Source: Thalassoroseus pseudoceratinae (GTDB lineage Bacteria > Planctomycetota > Planctomycetia > Planctomycetales > Planctomycetaceae). Taken from it: a stretch of DNA of 64,000 nucleotides. The stretch lies in assembly GCF_011634775.1 (NCBI RefSeq), contig NZ_JAALXT010000002.1, forward strand, positions 744,001 to 808,000. Reading direction: 5' to 3'. Every line of letters begins with the position of its first letter. The first letter of the stretch is position 1. A program made the position numbers and the translations under genes. Below, one piece after another: positions 28,501-37,046 of the stretch. The notes under the pieces are model-generated. The model was not told the origin of the DNA and made no database searches. It saw only the letters and a program-made list of their open reading frames with translations.

Positions 28501-28535
28501 ATAACGGTCAATGGGATGAAACATTTCTTGAGCAT
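25521..28535 (-). CDS. FG-GAP/VCBS-repeat protein fused to a sialidase-like propeller
   Basis: 1,004 codons from ATG 28535; an in-frame ATG at 28565 is ten codons upstream. Signal peptide: IPLTVIAAIALASGSLAVA. Residues about 50-640 contain at least eight FG-GAP-type calcium loops (MDYDNDGDMDLL, VDYDGDGDQDIV, ADFDGDGDLDLL, VDWDGDGDFDLI, YDWDGDGDQDIL, ADWDGDSDPDII), an integrin-like propeller. About 665-1004 is a BNR/sialidase domain (TREGNKDVGIWTSYYDG, VSYDRGRTFRDRR, FSRDQGHTWTEL, with Asp-box motifs). This pairing of a Ca-binding propeller and an exo-sialidase-like enzyme suggests a secreted glycosidase. The sulfatase gene lies just upstream on the same strand. Confidence 0.93.
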   Translation of the reverse strand: MLKKCFIPLTVIAAIALASGSLAVAEDSWKLKELRYNNPGLVVDLGVGLWAWPLPMDYDNDGDMDLLVSCPDKPSNGVYFFENPSQKPGEKMPVFRPGVRVGKTSHNMQVSYVDGQPRVLRTCWEFPRDKKTGQFDFNKGQRIYPKSNVHENRVRGNMWRYVDYDGDGDQDIVVGVGDWTDFAWDNAYDNHGQWRNGPLHGYVYLIRNEGSASKPEYSDSPEKLTAAGGAIDVYGWPSPNLADFDGDGDLDLLCGEFLDGFTYFENIGTRTEPAYAAGRRLKNRDGQPLVMDLQMITPTAVDWDGDGDFDLIVGDEDGRVALVENTGELRNREPVFLAPQYFQQEADTLKFGALATPYAYDWDGDGDQDILCGNTAGYIGLFENLGTAKNGLPKWSAPTLLNVHTHVDDSAGQPFRVLAGPNGSIQGPAEAKWGYTTLSVADWDGDSDPDIIYNSILSRVGVLRNDDGKLIDVALKSGQNEAPPKWYWWQTLASDTLTQWRTTPVAVDFDDDKTMDLVLLDQEGFLTLRRSAGEAERVFVDENNQPLQLNSRSCGGSGRVKLDVVDWDSDGRLDVIVNSENALWYRNCETRDGKIVLKRIGNLANRNVAGHTSSPAACDFNQDGQPDLLVGAENGRLYFAAHDDCKSFNADQLRATPAKKTAKPKFPGFVSEEFIYTKASFPQCHASTICETNRGLVAAWFGGTREGNKDVGIWTSYYDGSRWSGPSLAADGVQHEGLRYPCWNPVLYQPPGDAPTMLFFKVGPNPRDWWGEVMVSYDRGRTFRDRRRLPEGIHGPVRSKPMLLANGDLLCPSSTEHNHDWRMHFEILKNMAHPELGQSWQRFEPEDQPFQVIQPTLLTHASGEIQALLRSKHSRIFQAFSRDQGHTWTELADAGLPNPNSGIEAVTLTDGRHLLLYNHSGGERKDGWGSRANLNLVISDDGRTWREVATVEKVEKGELSYPAMIQTKDGKVHMTYTWNRQRVRHTVIDPNLIEAGAVIGDQAK

Positions 28536-28639
28536 GGCATCTCTCAGGAGGGGAAAAGATTGCACAGTCAGTGCGTTGCTGTGGTCTGTCGAAAATCGTG
28601 ATCAAGCAATGGATTTGAGCCCCCATTGCCAAGTCAATC

Positions 28640-30148
28640 TTAACGGGTGTTTGGTCTGGATGAAGGCAATCGGGCGTTCATGTCGGCGAGTGTTCGTTTC
28701 AACTGCTGTGTTAGTTGTGTTGCCATCTGTGGATTCTGTGAACGCAGGTTCAAATGCTCAGCCGGATCGTGGGAAAGATCGTAGAGTTCGGTCGATTCGT
28801 CTTCATAATAACGGATCACCTTGTACGCTCCGAGTCGCATCGCGGAATGAGGTCGAGTGCGACTGGTGACAAAATCGTCCACGCCAATCCGATCCGGTGC
28901 TTTTGCGAATCCGCGTTCGGGATGATAGTACGGAAAATGCCAAATCAACGCACGGTTAGGGATGGCTTGCTGTTTCGTTAGTAACGGCAACAGGCTGATG
29001 CCATCGGTTTGGGACGGGGGTACTCCAGCCGCTTCGGCGAATGTCGCGTGGAGGTCGTAACCGATCGCAGGTTCATCAGTCGTCGAACGCGCTAGAACGT
29101 GGTTTGGCCAACGAACAAGCAATGGCACCCGAATCCCGCCTTCGTACAAGTTCCATTTCGAACCTCGTAGCGGCCCATTCGCGGTATATTCCGGATGCCC
29201 GCCGTTGTCGCTAGTGAAAACGACAAGCGTATTGTCGCGTGTTGCGGTTTCGTCAATCGCGTTCAGAATTCGTCCCACGTAGTGATCGAGGGTTTCAACG
29301 AAGGCGGCGTATCGCAATCGTCGTTCCCGTGCAGGTGAATCCGCAGGGATGAGACGTTCATACTTCTCGATCAACCAACGGCAAGGCGTTTTGACTGGAG
29401 TGTGGACATAGAAGTGTGACACCATCGCGAAGAACGGTTTCTTCTGCGACTGTCGCAGGTATTTGCAAGTGCTTTCGACAAGCGTGTCTTTCGGGAACTG
29501 ACCTTTCTTGGTCAGTGGTTCCGGAGTCGTTCGGCCCCAGGAATACGGGTGCCCACCGAAGTCTTCGATCGCAAATTGAAAACCCTGTTGTCTTGGTCCA
29601 TGTGTCGGGCTCCAACCAAGATACCGTTGGTAATGAGCGTTCAAGTGCCACTTTCCAAAGAACGCCGTCGCATAACCGGACTGTTGCAGCGTCTCTGCAA
29701 TCGTGATTTCGTCCAATGGCAAATTCAATGTAAACGGCGGTGCGACCAGTGGCGTGTCAGCGTCCAACTGTTGATGGCCTGGCTTGTTCTTGGTGACGAA
29801 CTCAAACCCCAGCCGAGCCGTGGTCTTGCCCGTTAAAAGGCTTGCCCGTGAGGCCGAACAAATCGGCGCCGCCGCGTACCCGTTCGTGAATTTCATCCCC
29901 TGATCCGCGAGTCGATCGAGATTCGGGGTGTCGTGCCAAGGATGTCCATAACACGCCAAATCCGCCCATGCTAAATCATCGGCCAAAATTAAAACGATGT
30001 TAGGATGACTTTGCTTCTCTGCGGCAGCCACGGTGCTCACAAAGACCGTCAGGAAAAGCGACGTTACGGCGGCTCGCACACATGTGGCAAACGCACATCG
30101 GAATCGGTTCCTCGATTCTCTCCACCAACGATTGTGCAAATGCCGCAT
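28640..30148 (-). CDS. Secreted sulfatase
   Basis: 502 codons from ATG 30148, preferred over ATG 30163 because GGGAG lies eight bases upstream. After an Arg-containing leader with TSLFLTVFVSTVAAA comes the sulfatase core: NIVLILADDLAWADLACYG with metal-binding Asp57-Asp58, and the formylglycine motif CSASR (Cys97), a C-x-A-x-R variant that still needs a maturase. FFGKWHLNAHY and FTSDNGGHPEY supply further active-site residues. Family S1 enzymes remove sulfate from glycans. With the sialidase fusion 104 bases downstream, a sulfated polysaccharide substrate is likely, by inference. Confidence 0.95.
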   Translation of the reverse strand: MRHLHNRWWRESRNRFRCAFATCVRAAVTSLFLTVFVSTVAAAEKQSHPNIVLILADDLAWADLACYGHPWHDTPNLDRLADQGMKFTNGYAAAPICSASRASLLTGKTTARLGFEFVTKNKPGHQQLDADTPLVAPPFTLNLPLDEITIAETLQQSGYATAFFGKWHLNAHYQRYLGWSPTHGPRQQGFQFAIEDFGGHPYSWGRTTPEPLTKKGQFPKDTLVESTCKYLRQSQKKPFFAMVSHFYVHTPVKTPCRWLIEKYERLIPADSPARERRLRYAAFVETLDHYVGRILNAIDETATRDNTLVVFTSDNGGHPEYTANGPLRGSKWNLYEGGIRVPLLVRWPNHVLARSTTDEPAIGYDLHATFAEAAGVPPSQTDGISLLPLLTKQQAIPNRALIWHFPYYHPERGFAKAPDRIGVDDFVTSRTRPHSAMRLGAYKVIRYYEDESTELYDLSHDPAEHLNLRSQNPQMATQLTQQLKRTLADMNARLPSSRPNTR

Positions 30149-30500
30149 CGGTCGATCTCCCATCGAACTTTGCCTTGAACTCGTGAGACGAACCGCTTGA
30201 GTATCCAGTTATCTGCGTCTAAGTTCAACTTTGACGATCCCTTATCATCTCCACACGGCCACAAGTCATCGAACGCGACCAATCGACTCCCCTCATAATT
30301 GGTATGAACAGGTCTTCTCAACCAGGTTGATCGCGACGCTTGACGAATCGATGAAATCCGAAGACAGTGCAGAGGCGATATTTTTTTGGGCTTCAATGTC
30401 GAAACTAGGTTTCAACTAGTTGCCCACGAAAGTGCACCGTTTCAACGAATTGCTGCTGTTTTGACCGTTCGTTTTCTTCGACCCCAAGGATTGCTATTCG
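30149..30500. other. Divergent intergenic region
   Basis: 352 bases between the sulfatase (minus) and the PQQ-propeller gene (plus); both promoters should lie here. I see no confident -35/-10 pair and no RNA gene. Confidence 0.5.
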
Positions 30501-31811
30501 ATGTATCGAACTACACGTCTCTTATGCATGCTGGTTCTGTGTACCGCTGCAACTCCGATCAAGGCTGACAATTGGCCTCACTGGCGTGGCGACAACGGCA
30601 ACGGAGTCGCATTGAAGGCCACACCGCCCGTCGAGTGGAGTGACTCGAAAAACGTCAAATGGAAGGTGGCCATTCCAGGCCAAGGATCGGGTTCGCCGGT
30701 CATCTGGGAAGATAAAGTGTTTGTCGTTTCAGGCGTCCCCGCAAACGCCGATGACAAACAGAATCAACCCGCGGCTCCGAGACGACGTCGCGGCAATGGG
30801 GCTGCACTACAGAAATTAAAGTTCACAGTGTTCTGTTTTGACCGAGCCACCGGGAAGAAGCTTTGGGAACAGGTCGCAACCGAAGCCAAGCCACATCAGC
30901 AGACACACGCCACGAACAACTTCGCATCGGCGTCGCCGTGCACCGATGGAAAACACGTTTACGCACATTTCGGTTCCCGTGGTTTGTACTGCTACACAAT
31001 GGACGGCCAACTGGTGTGGAAACGTGATGATCTTGGTCTCATGGAAACTCGCAATGGATTCGGCGAAGGAAGTTCTCCGACGCTTGCGGGTGACAAAATT
31101 ATTGTTCCCTGGGATCATGAAGGTGAGTCGGCCATCTTCGCACTGAATAAGCACACCGGTAAAACGATGTGGAAGACGCCTCGCGATGAACCCACATGCT
31201 GGGCAACTCCGTTGATCGTGACGGTCGACGGCAAAAAACAGATCATCATGAACGGCCAAACGAAGGCCCGCGCCTATGACTTGGAAACCGGAGAAGAATT
31301 ATGGAGTTGCGGCGGCCAAACCGAGCGTCCCGCGGCATCGGCCGTCGCAGAAAACGGCGTAGTCTATATTGCAAGCGGCTTTCGCGGCTCCTTCCTCGGA
31401 GCATTTCGCCCAGACGGCCAAGGTGATATCGAAGGCACAGACCATGTGCTATGGACGATCAATCGCGACACCCCAGACATTGCTTCGCCGCTACTTTCCT
31501 TGGGGCGATTGTACTTCTACAAAGCTAGAACCGGAATCTTAACGTGCATTGACACTGCGACCGGCAAGCCGCATTACAAAGCGACTCGCGTTCCCGGTCT
31601 CAATAGCATCTATGCGTCACCGATTGCCGCCGGCGGGTATGTGTACTTGACTGATCGCAGCGGCACAATCGTTGTGATCAAAGACTCCGGCGAGTTTGAA
31701 ATCGTTGCGACAAACTCAATGGGTGAAACCGTCGACGCAACCCCTGCACCCGTCGATGACGAACTATTCGTTCGCGGTGAAAAGCACTTGTTTTGTATTT
31801 CGGGGTCATGA
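30501..31811 (+). CDS. PQQ-binding-like beta-propeller protein
   Basis: 436 codons from ATG 30501. Signal peptide LLCMLVLCTAATPIKA, then NWPHWRGDNGNGVA, the usual opening of planctomycete outer-membrane PQQ-like propellers. Blades repeat every 50 or so residues with the tryptophan-docking pattern (FDRATGKKLWEQ, LNKHTGKTMWKT, YDLETGEELWSC, IDTATGKPHYKA). No PQQ-ligand motif of true quinoprotein dehydrogenases is apparent, so this is probably a scaffold or binding protein rather than an enzyme. A low-complexity Arg stretch (RRRRG) sits near residue 95. Confidence 0.93.
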   Translation: MYRTTRLLCMLVLCTAATPIKADNWPHWRGDNGNGVALKATPPVEWSDSKNVKWKVAIPGQGSGSPVIWEDKVFVVSGVPANADDKQNQPAAPRRRRGNGAALQKLKFTVFCFDRATGKKLWEQVATEAKPHQQTHATNNFASASPCTDGKHVYAHFGSRGLYCYTMDGQLVWKRDDLGLMETRNGFGEGSSPTLAGDKIIVPWDHEGESAIFALNKHTGKTMWKTPRDEPTCWATPLIVTVDGKKQIIMNGQTKARAYDLETGEELWSCGGQTERPAASAVAENGVVYIASGFRGSFLGAFRPDGQGDIEGTDHVLWTINRDTPDIASPLLSLGRLYFYKARTGILTCIDTATGKPHYKATRVPGLNSIYASPIAAGGYVYLTDRSGTIVVIKDSGEFEIVATNSMGETVDATPAPVDDELFVRGEKHLFCISGS

Positions 31812-31828
31812 AGCAGTAGCAAAAGTCG

Positions 31829-31862
31829 TCGAGCCGTGAGCAAGTGACTCACGGCTCGATCG
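31829..31862. terminator. Intrinsic terminator between convergent genes
   Basis: TCGAGCCGTGAG (31829-31840) pairs with CTCACGGCTCGA (31848-31859), a 12-bp perfect stem with a seven-base loop. The U-tract is weak on the plus side (TCGCTTCC). It lies between the PQQ-propeller gene and the convergent Rnk-like gene. Confidence 0.7.
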
Positions 31863-31936
31863 CTTCCAATAACGACCACGCACTGTCGCATCGAAGCGTA
31901 TACATAGCGAATTCGTCTAGCAATCAACGACGAGGC

Positions 31937-32395
31937 CTAAACGAAATGGTTTAGCCTCGCATTGATGATTTCATGATTTTGGTTACCGAGTTCGGCTGCT
32001 AGGTCTGCGTGTGGATAGACATTCACGATACGGGCTCGCCGTAACCGTGTGGGAACCTGCCACTCAATGACATCGCCAATCCGATACCCCAAGATGGCCG
32101 TTCCAATCGGAGAGAAGATCGAAAGTCGTCCACGAGAGATGTCAGCCTCTTGAGGATAGACAAGTGTGTAAAACTCACTGATTCCATCTACCAAATCAAT
32201 CAGTTCGACGGTCGAACGCATAACGACGACATCACTGGGAACGTCTTTCGGATCCACCACCTCTGCACGTTCCAGTTCCGCTTGCAAGTGTCGCATGTGC
32301 GGTTGCGGGCCAATCGCTTGTGCGAAGGTGCTGTTAAACGCTTTCTCAATGTCGGCTAAATCACTCGATGTAATAACAATCCGTTGCTGGCTCAT
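31937..32395 (-). CDS. Rnk/GreA-type transcription factor-like protein
   Basis: 152 codons from ATG 32395 (MSQQRIVITSSDLADIEK); a GTG/ATG extension to 32434 is less likely. N-terminal helices (IEKAFNST... HMRHLQAELERAEVVDP) are followed by a GreA/GreB C-terminal FKBP-like domain: VPSDVVVMRSTVELID, YTLVYPQEAD, SPIGTAILGYRIGDVIEW. Rnk of E. coli binds RNA polymerase and competes with GreA/DksA. The same action is likely here; gene symbol withheld because orthology is not certain. A 154-base gap separates it from the small membrane protein gene upstream on the same strand. Confidence 0.87.
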   Translation of the reverse strand: MSQQRIVITSSDLADIEKAFNSTFAQAIGPQPHMRHLQAELERAEVVDPKDVPSDVVVMRSTVELIDLVDGISEFYTLVYPQEADISRGRLSIFSPIGTAILGYRIGDVIEWQVPTRLRRARIVNVYPHADLAAELGNQNHEIINARLNHFV

Positions 32396-32549
32396 CGCAG
32401 TTGCTTTCTTGACGAATCTTGGTCTCAGAAACAAAGGGGCCTGTTCTGTTCGCGAATGCCAGGCGTATCTCTTGGTGAAATGTTTCGAGTTGTCCCGGCA
32501 ATCGCGTGACCGAGTATCTTCATTACTAGCCCTAGTGGGAATCGGTCAA

Positions 32550-32813
32550 CTATCTTGTTCCCGGTGTGATATCAATTGTGAGCACATCTGGGAAAAACAA
32601 GAGAAGTGCTAGCAACATCACAACCGGCAACAATGCTAATATCCCGATCGCAATGACAGTCCGATTCAGTGAAACGAGTTCTTCGTCTGCCGCCGATCGA
32701 AAGTGACGAACAAGACGGTGCGTGCGAGTCGGCTGACGGTCTTTCTTGAGCGTGTGACGCCGAATGAATTTGGAGCTTGTCGCGAGATGGCGTTTCGCTA
32801 GAAAAGTCCCCAT
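32550..32813 (-). CDS. Small basic membrane protein controlled by sigma-54
   Basis: 87 codons from ATG 32813 with GGAGG seven bases upstream. The first 45 residues are very basic (KFIRRHTLKKDRQPTRTHRL); residues about 50-75 are one TM helix (TVIAIGILALLPVVMLLALL), followed by a short C-terminal tail. By the positive-inside rule, the basic half should face the cytoplasm. No family recognised. A consensus sigma-54 promoter lies 40-54 bases upstream (32853-32867), and an NtrC-type activator gene is encoded about 330 bases away, so this is a likely target of that activator. Confidence 0.8.
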   Translation of the reverse strand: MGTFLAKRHLATSSKFIRRHTLKKDRQPTRTHRLVRHFRSAADEELVSLNRTVIAIGILALLPVVMLLALLLFFPDVLTIDITPGTR

Positions 32814-32852
32814 GATGAAACCTCCGGTTAGATTACTTGGTGACTAACCAAC

Positions 32853-32867
32853 GCAATCCGTGTGCCA
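32853..32867 (-). promoter_or_regulatory. Sigma-54 (-24/-12) promoter
   Basis: On the minus strand the sequence is TGGCAC-ACGGA-TTGC, matching the sigma-54 consensus TGGCAC-N5-TTGC with exactly ten bases between the GG and GC. The start site should be near 32841, leaving a 28-base leader with GGAGG before ATG 32813. Confidence 0.82.
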
Positions 32868-32903
32868 CCGAAAACCGAGACGTGAATGTCAAGGAGGCAT
32901 GCG

Positions 32904-33122
32904 ATGAAAGTTGTAGTCGCAAAAGGACTTATGGCGATGCGGAATTTCGCGACGGCGGTTGAGTTGCCGGTTTCGCAGTTTGAGATCGGTAGGAGAATGT
33001 CAAACGTAGACGACAGTGGCTTCCACAGTTGTCACAATAGGTTGGTTAGCGAACTGTGGTGTTGTCGTTCGGGAGGGATACTGCGAGTGCAGTGGTATGC
33101 TCGTCATAGTCTGACGAGATGA
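32904..33122 (+). CDS. Small hypothetical protein
   Basis: 72 codons from ATG 32904, six bases after a perfect AAGGAGG (32891-32897), which is the main reason to report it. The protein is MKVVVAKGLMAMRN... with mixed composition and several Cys residues (SELWCCRSGG). No family, TM segment or signal peptide recognised. It is divergent from the sigma-54-controlled gene and ends 17 bases before the convergent activator gene ends. It could instead be a leader sequence of no coding value. Confidence 0.4.
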   Translation: MKVVVAKGLMAMRNFATAVELPVSQFEIGRRMSNVDDSGFHSCHNRLVSELWCCRSGGILRVQWYARHSLTR

Positions 33123-33138
33123 AAAGCGGGCTCGCAGT

Positions 33139-34542
33139 TTACCCACGGAAGTCGGCAGCGTCAATAGCATGTTTGGCTAGCAGCTTGTGCATTCCTTGTC
33201 GGGATAGACCAGCTTGCCGGGCCGCTTTGGACACGTTTCCTCCATGCTTTTGGAGCAAGGCATTCAAGTACTTGTAGTCCGCAGCATCAAGAGCTTCTTC
33301 TCGCGATATCTCGCTAAAGCTGGAATCAACCGTACGTGGCTTTCCCGATCGCTCTAATAAGGGTTTCGGCAAGTCCGTGAGTTGAATCGTATCTGAATTT
33401 GCCAAAGCCATGGCACGCTCGACGACGTTTCTTAGCTCGCGAATGTTGCCTGGCCATTCATATTTCAGGAAGCACTCGGCAACTTCATCCGAAAGGCCAA
33501 CGACCTGCTCACTAGGACGCTGGAACTGTCTCAAGAAGCTTTCCGCAAGAAGAATCGCATCGCTGCCTCTTTCACGAAGCGGTGGCAAGTCAATGTGAAT
33601 GACAGCCAGACGATAAAAGAGATCCTGCCGAAACCGTTCAGCTTGAATCTCCACTTCGAGATCACGATTAGTCGCGCAAACAAAACGGGTATCGACGCGA
33701 ACCAACTGACTCTTTCCAACGGGCGTGAAGGCTTGGTCTTGAACGGCCCGTAGTAACTTTGCTTGAGATGCTAGAGGAAGTTCACCAAGTTCGTCGATGA
33801 ACGCAGTACCTTGGTCACATTGCTTCAGCAAACCATCTTGGTCTTGAACCGCACCTGTAAACGCACCTTTCGCGTGGCCAAACATCACAGACTCGAACAA
33901 CGATTCAGGAATCGCAGTGCAGTCAACAACTTGAAACGGATGAGAACTGCGTCGGCTATGTTGATGAATCGCTTTCGCAACCACTTCTTTCCCCGTCCCG
34001 CTCTCACCACTGATGAGCACGTTGGTGTCAGTGTGAGCGACACGCGAAATGACTTCCAGCACCTGCCGCATGGGCTCGCTGCCACTCACAATTTCCGGGA
34101 ACAACGCAAAGATCTCATCGTCTTCAAGCCGAGATCGCGCGGACGCACCCGCCTCAGATTCCTCGATAGAATGTGCCAACACACGACGAATACTAGCAAG
34201 CAAGTCTTCGTATTTGACGGGCTTGAGCAAATAGTCGGCGATTCCCAGTCGCACACTTTCAATTGCCGATGGCAACGAAGGCACCCCCGTGACTACAATC
34301 ATTGGAACATCTGGCCAAAACTCTCGTCCACGATGGAGTAGTTCAAGTTTGAGATTTCCTGGCATATTCAGGTCAGAAAGCACTAGGTCAAATGGTTCCT
34401 TTGATAGTGCCTCCATCGCTGCATGCGCATCGGAGACGCAGACACAATCAAATCCGGATTTTCGAAGCAGATCACCGGTGGTCCGTAGGTATAGAGGCTC
34501 GTCATCGGCGACGAGAATTCTTGCTGGAGGATGATCGTTCAT
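33139..34542 (-). CDS. NtrC-family sigma-54-dependent response regulator
   Basis: 467 codons from ATG 34542. Receiver domain: Asp13-Asp14 pocket, phospho-acceptor Asp57 ([11 protein letters not shown]), Lys107. AAA+ domain: Walker A GESGTGKE (179-186), sigma-54-contacting GAFTGA (226-231), Walker [10 protein letters not shown] Fis-type HTH ends the protein ([17 protein letters not shown]). All parts needed for sigma-54 activation are present. The ATG overlaps the stop of the kinase gene (ATGA), so the two are translated as a pair. A consensus sigma-54 promoter lies close by, in front of the 87-residue membrane protein gene. Confidence 0.96.
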   Translation of the reverse strand: MNDHPPARILVADDEPLYLRTTGDLLRKSGFDCVCVSDAHAAMEALSKEPFDLVLSDLNMPGNLKLELLHRGREFWPDVPMIVVTGVPSLPSAIESVRLGIADYLLKPVKYEDLLASIRRVLAHSIEESEAGASARSRLEDDEIFALFPEIVSGSEPMRQVLEVISRVAHTDTNVLISGESGTGKEVVAKAIHQHSRRSSHPFQVVDCTAIPESLFESVMFGHAKGAFTGAVQDQDGLLKQCDQGTAFIDELGELPLASQAKLLRAVQDQAFTPVGKSQLVRVDTRFVCATNRDLEVEIQAERFRQDLFYRLAVIHIDLPPLRERGSDAILLAESFLRQFQRPSEQVVGLSDEVAECFLKYEWPGNIRELRNVVERAMALANSDTIQLTDLPKPLLERSGKPRTVDSSFSEISREEALDAADYKYLNALLQKHGGNVSKAARQAGLSRQGMHKLLAKHAIDAADFRG

Positions 34543-35744
34543 CGAACTTGATCTCCGTTTGATTCGACTTGCTTCGGAAAGACTGCCGTGAACTGACTAC
34601 CTTCACCGGGTTGACTATCGACTTGAATCGAACCACCCATCGCTTCAATCAGACTACGCGAAACAGAGAGTCCTAAACCCATCCCGCCTTTGGGTTGCCC
34701 CGTCTTAGTACTGAAGAATGGTTCAAAAATCCTTGGAAGAACCTCTGGAGAAATTCCGTCTCCACGATCTGTCACGATGACATGGACTGTGTTTTCGGAT
34801 TCTGCAATACCGACCTCCACCGAATTTTGAGGGGCAGAGGCTTGGAGCGCGTTCCGAATAAGGTTGTATAGAATCTGTTTGACTTCGCCTTCTGGTAGCA
34901 AGACCGGGGACTGAGAATCTGTCGGCGTCGCTCGCAATTCAACTTGCTGTTGGCGGGCGACCCGTTCGAGCAGCGTCACAACCTCATTGACGACACGAGC
35001 CATTGGAAATTCCGTCGGCTTTGCCGGATCGCGGCGGTAGAGTTGGTACATCTGGTGCGTAATTGAGCGAATTCGCTCGATCTCTCCATCAATGAGCTCA
35101 AGTAAATCGTAGTGTTCGTGGTCTGGTGAATAGGACGACTTGATTAATTCAAACGCATTCCGAATTCCCGCCAGCGGATTGTTCACTTCATGCGCAATGC
35201 CGGCTGCAAGTTGGCCGAGTGCAGCGAGCTTCTCCATTTGTCGGCGTTGTTCTTCCAAATGATAGAGTTTCGATGTTCGTTCTTGGACAATTTGTTCTAG
35301 ATGATCGGCATAGAGGCGGAGTTCCCTTTTGAGTCGATGCCGTTCCGTGACATCACGAACGCTCGTGCGGAATCCAAGATGGGAGCCACCGCGATCATAC
35401 ATGGGCTGCCACGATACAGCCATTTGCTTCTGTTCATTAGACTTGGTCTGGATGCAGAATTCCAAGTCGTTCTGTGATGTGCCTGCAACGGCCTGATCGA
35501 GCGCTTGCTGAACAACACGACGGTCGGACTCTTCAACGATTGGAATGGGATAGTTCGGCATCACCATGCACTCGGCAACTGAATACCCCGTCATTCGTTC
35601 GACGGCTTGATTGACCCAGATCAAACTCCCTCGAGGGTCATGCCAGCTCTCCCAGTCGTATGTATAGTCAGCAACTGCACGAAAGTAGATATCGTTGATG
35701 CGGTCGTTATGTAGATGCGAATATGGCACATTAATCCCTTCCAT
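34539..35744 (-). CDS. PAS-domain sensor histidine kinase (NtrB-like)
   Basis: 401 codons from ATG 35744. The frame is open up to 35903, but a terminator (35865-35901) lies within that extension, so the shorter form is favoured. One PAS domain (about 20-135: [17 protein letters not shown]... [12 protein letters not shown]) is followed by a coiled linker, the H-box [17 protein letters not shown] (His185), and the ATPase domain with N ([10 protein letters not shown]), G1 (DRGDGIS) and G2 ([10 protein letters not shown]) boxes. No TM segment, so it senses a cytoplasmic signal. Cognate kinase of the overlapping NtrC-type regulator. Confidence 0.94.
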   Translation of the reverse strand: MEGINVPYSHLHNDRINDIYFRAVADYTYDWESWHDPRGSLIWVNQAVERMTGYSVAECMVMPNYPIPIVEESDRRVVQQALDQAVAGTSQNDLEFCIQTKSNEQKQMAVSWQPMYDRGGSHLGFRTSVRDVTERHRLKRELRLYADHLEQIVQERTSKLYHLEEQRRQMEKLAALGQLAAGIAHEVNNPLAGIRNAFELIKSSYSPDHEHYDLLELIDGEIERIRSITHQMYQLYRRDPAKPTEFPMARVVNEVVTLLERVARQQQVELRATPTDSQSPVLLPEGEVKQILYNLIRNALQASAPQNSVEVGIAESENTVHVIVTDRGDGISPEVLPRIFEPFFSTKTGQPKGGMGLGLSVSRSLIEAMGGSIQVDSQPGEGSQFTAVFPKQVESNGDQVR

Positions 35745-35864
35745 CGACCCAATGCGTGACAACACCTTGCGAGCATTGCCGACCAACAAGTATCTCACAT
35801 CTCGGTGAACCTGTCGATCAGCAATCGCGGTTCGACAGGGAAACGTTGACTGACTTCCGATACG

Positions 35865-35901
35865 AAAAAAGGGATGCCCCACCGGATTGGCGGGACATCC
35901 C
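35865..35901 (-). terminator. Intrinsic terminator after the small secreted protein gene
   Basis: Read on the minus strand: 35901-35889 pairs with 35883-35871 in a 13-bp stem (two G-U pairs, five-base loop), directly followed by six U (35870-35865). It terminates the gene at 36041-36367 and separates it from the kinase gene. Confidence 0.9.
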
Positions 35902-36040
35902 AAGCAGATTCGTCATGTGCTCTGGTCGGAGACCAAAACTCTAGCAGTCTCCTGAAGTCAACAACTTGGCGTTCGACTTTGCCCGTCAACCGACAGGGTT
36001 GGAGAGCGAATAGCTGCCAGGCAAGAACTGGCAATTTACA

Positions 36041-36367
36041 CTATCGAATTTGTCGAGGCACAATGACCGTTCGGGACTGGGGCGTGGCGTTCTGTGGAAC
36101 GATCTGCCGCGGAGTCACTGTTTGAACCGGTGTGTGCATACGATACTGTGTTGTTGACTGTGGCACATAATAATGCCGCTGCGGTTGGGAGTATGAACGG
36201 TTGAACCAACTTGTTGGCCGATAGTTGCGGCTTGCGCTGGGGCGATTGTGAAATCCTTTGCCCGGCCGCGTTCGACTGCCACCTGTTAGTCCCGCGCTGG
36301 CAATTTCAGCGACAAGCAAGAGACCAGCGACTGCCAAAGCACATGACACCTTAGGAAGAAATCGCAT
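36041..36367 (-). CDS. Small secreted Tyr/Gln/Arg-rich protein
   Basis: 108 codons from ATG 36367; a GTG three codons upstream is possible. Signal peptide: FLPKVSCALAVAGLLLVAEIASA. The mature 80 residues are low-complexity and basic, rich in Arg, Ser, Tyr, Gln, Pro and Thr (SYSQPQRHYYVPQSTT, TPVQTVTPRQIVPQN), probably disordered. No family recognised. Its own terminator (35865-35901) shows it is an independent unit ahead of the kinase-regulator operon. Confidence 0.72.
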   Translation of the reverse strand: MRFLPKVSCALAVAGLLLVAEIASAGLTGGSRTRPGKGFHNRPSASRNYRPTSWFNRSYSQPQRHYYVPQSTTQYRMHTPVQTVTPRQIVPQNATPQSRTVIVPRQIR

Positions 36368-37046
36368 ATGGAGCACTTTCAGGTTCTACATGCCGATGCG
36401 AACATCCTGCCGAGTACAGTCTCTGCTCGGCTCACCGGCGACTTTGAGTCTCCCCACAATCGGCGCTGATCGTGGTTCCGATGTTCGTGCAATCCATTTA
36501 GGCAACGGGTGTGCCGGAAGCGTTCACATGCCGGTCTCCGGGAGCTTGCTGTATTCCTATCTTCCGGCTGAATAATGCCTTATGAAAACCGATAATTCTT
36601 CGGCTCGAATTCATACTTTTAGAGTCTGCAAGGATACTCGTCAGGCAGGGTCAACCGGGTTCGACAGTGTCGCCTGGGGGAGACAGTTTTGGGCCAAAAA
36701 CGGTCGGAGGGAGCGAGCCGGGCGCCGTATTTGTGTGTCTTTGTGCAGTGTTGGTGAGTCGTCGTCTTTGTAGTGCAATTCGATAGGGGGAAATCGAGCG
36801 GACTGATCTTCAGGGACGTGAGATAAACTTGTCGGATCACGAAAAGAAAACGCGAATCGCCGGACCATCCGCGTTCATATCGTTATATCTCGTTGACGAT
36901 GATGCGAACGATCAACGGGCATCGCGACCCATGTGTCAATGACGTGTCAACCGTCGTCGACACCGCTCGATTCGCCGCCCTTGCAACCGATCAGAGGGTG
37001 TTGCAAACCTGTATCTGTACAAGATTCAAGTGAGTGTTCGACCCCA
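36368..37046. other. Long intergenic region, nothing certain
   Basis: 679 bases between two minus-strand genes. It contains a small palindrome CGACAGTGTCG near 36662 and G-rich stretches (36673-36720, 36784-36790), but no ORF with family support, tRNA or tmRNA structure that I can close. It should hold the promoter of the small secreted protein gene. Confidence 0.45.

Noticed and set aside
36640-36720. Possible tmRNA or tRNA fragment (GGGTTCGAC)
   Set aside because: I could not close an acceptor stem or T-arm; only a small palindrome remains.
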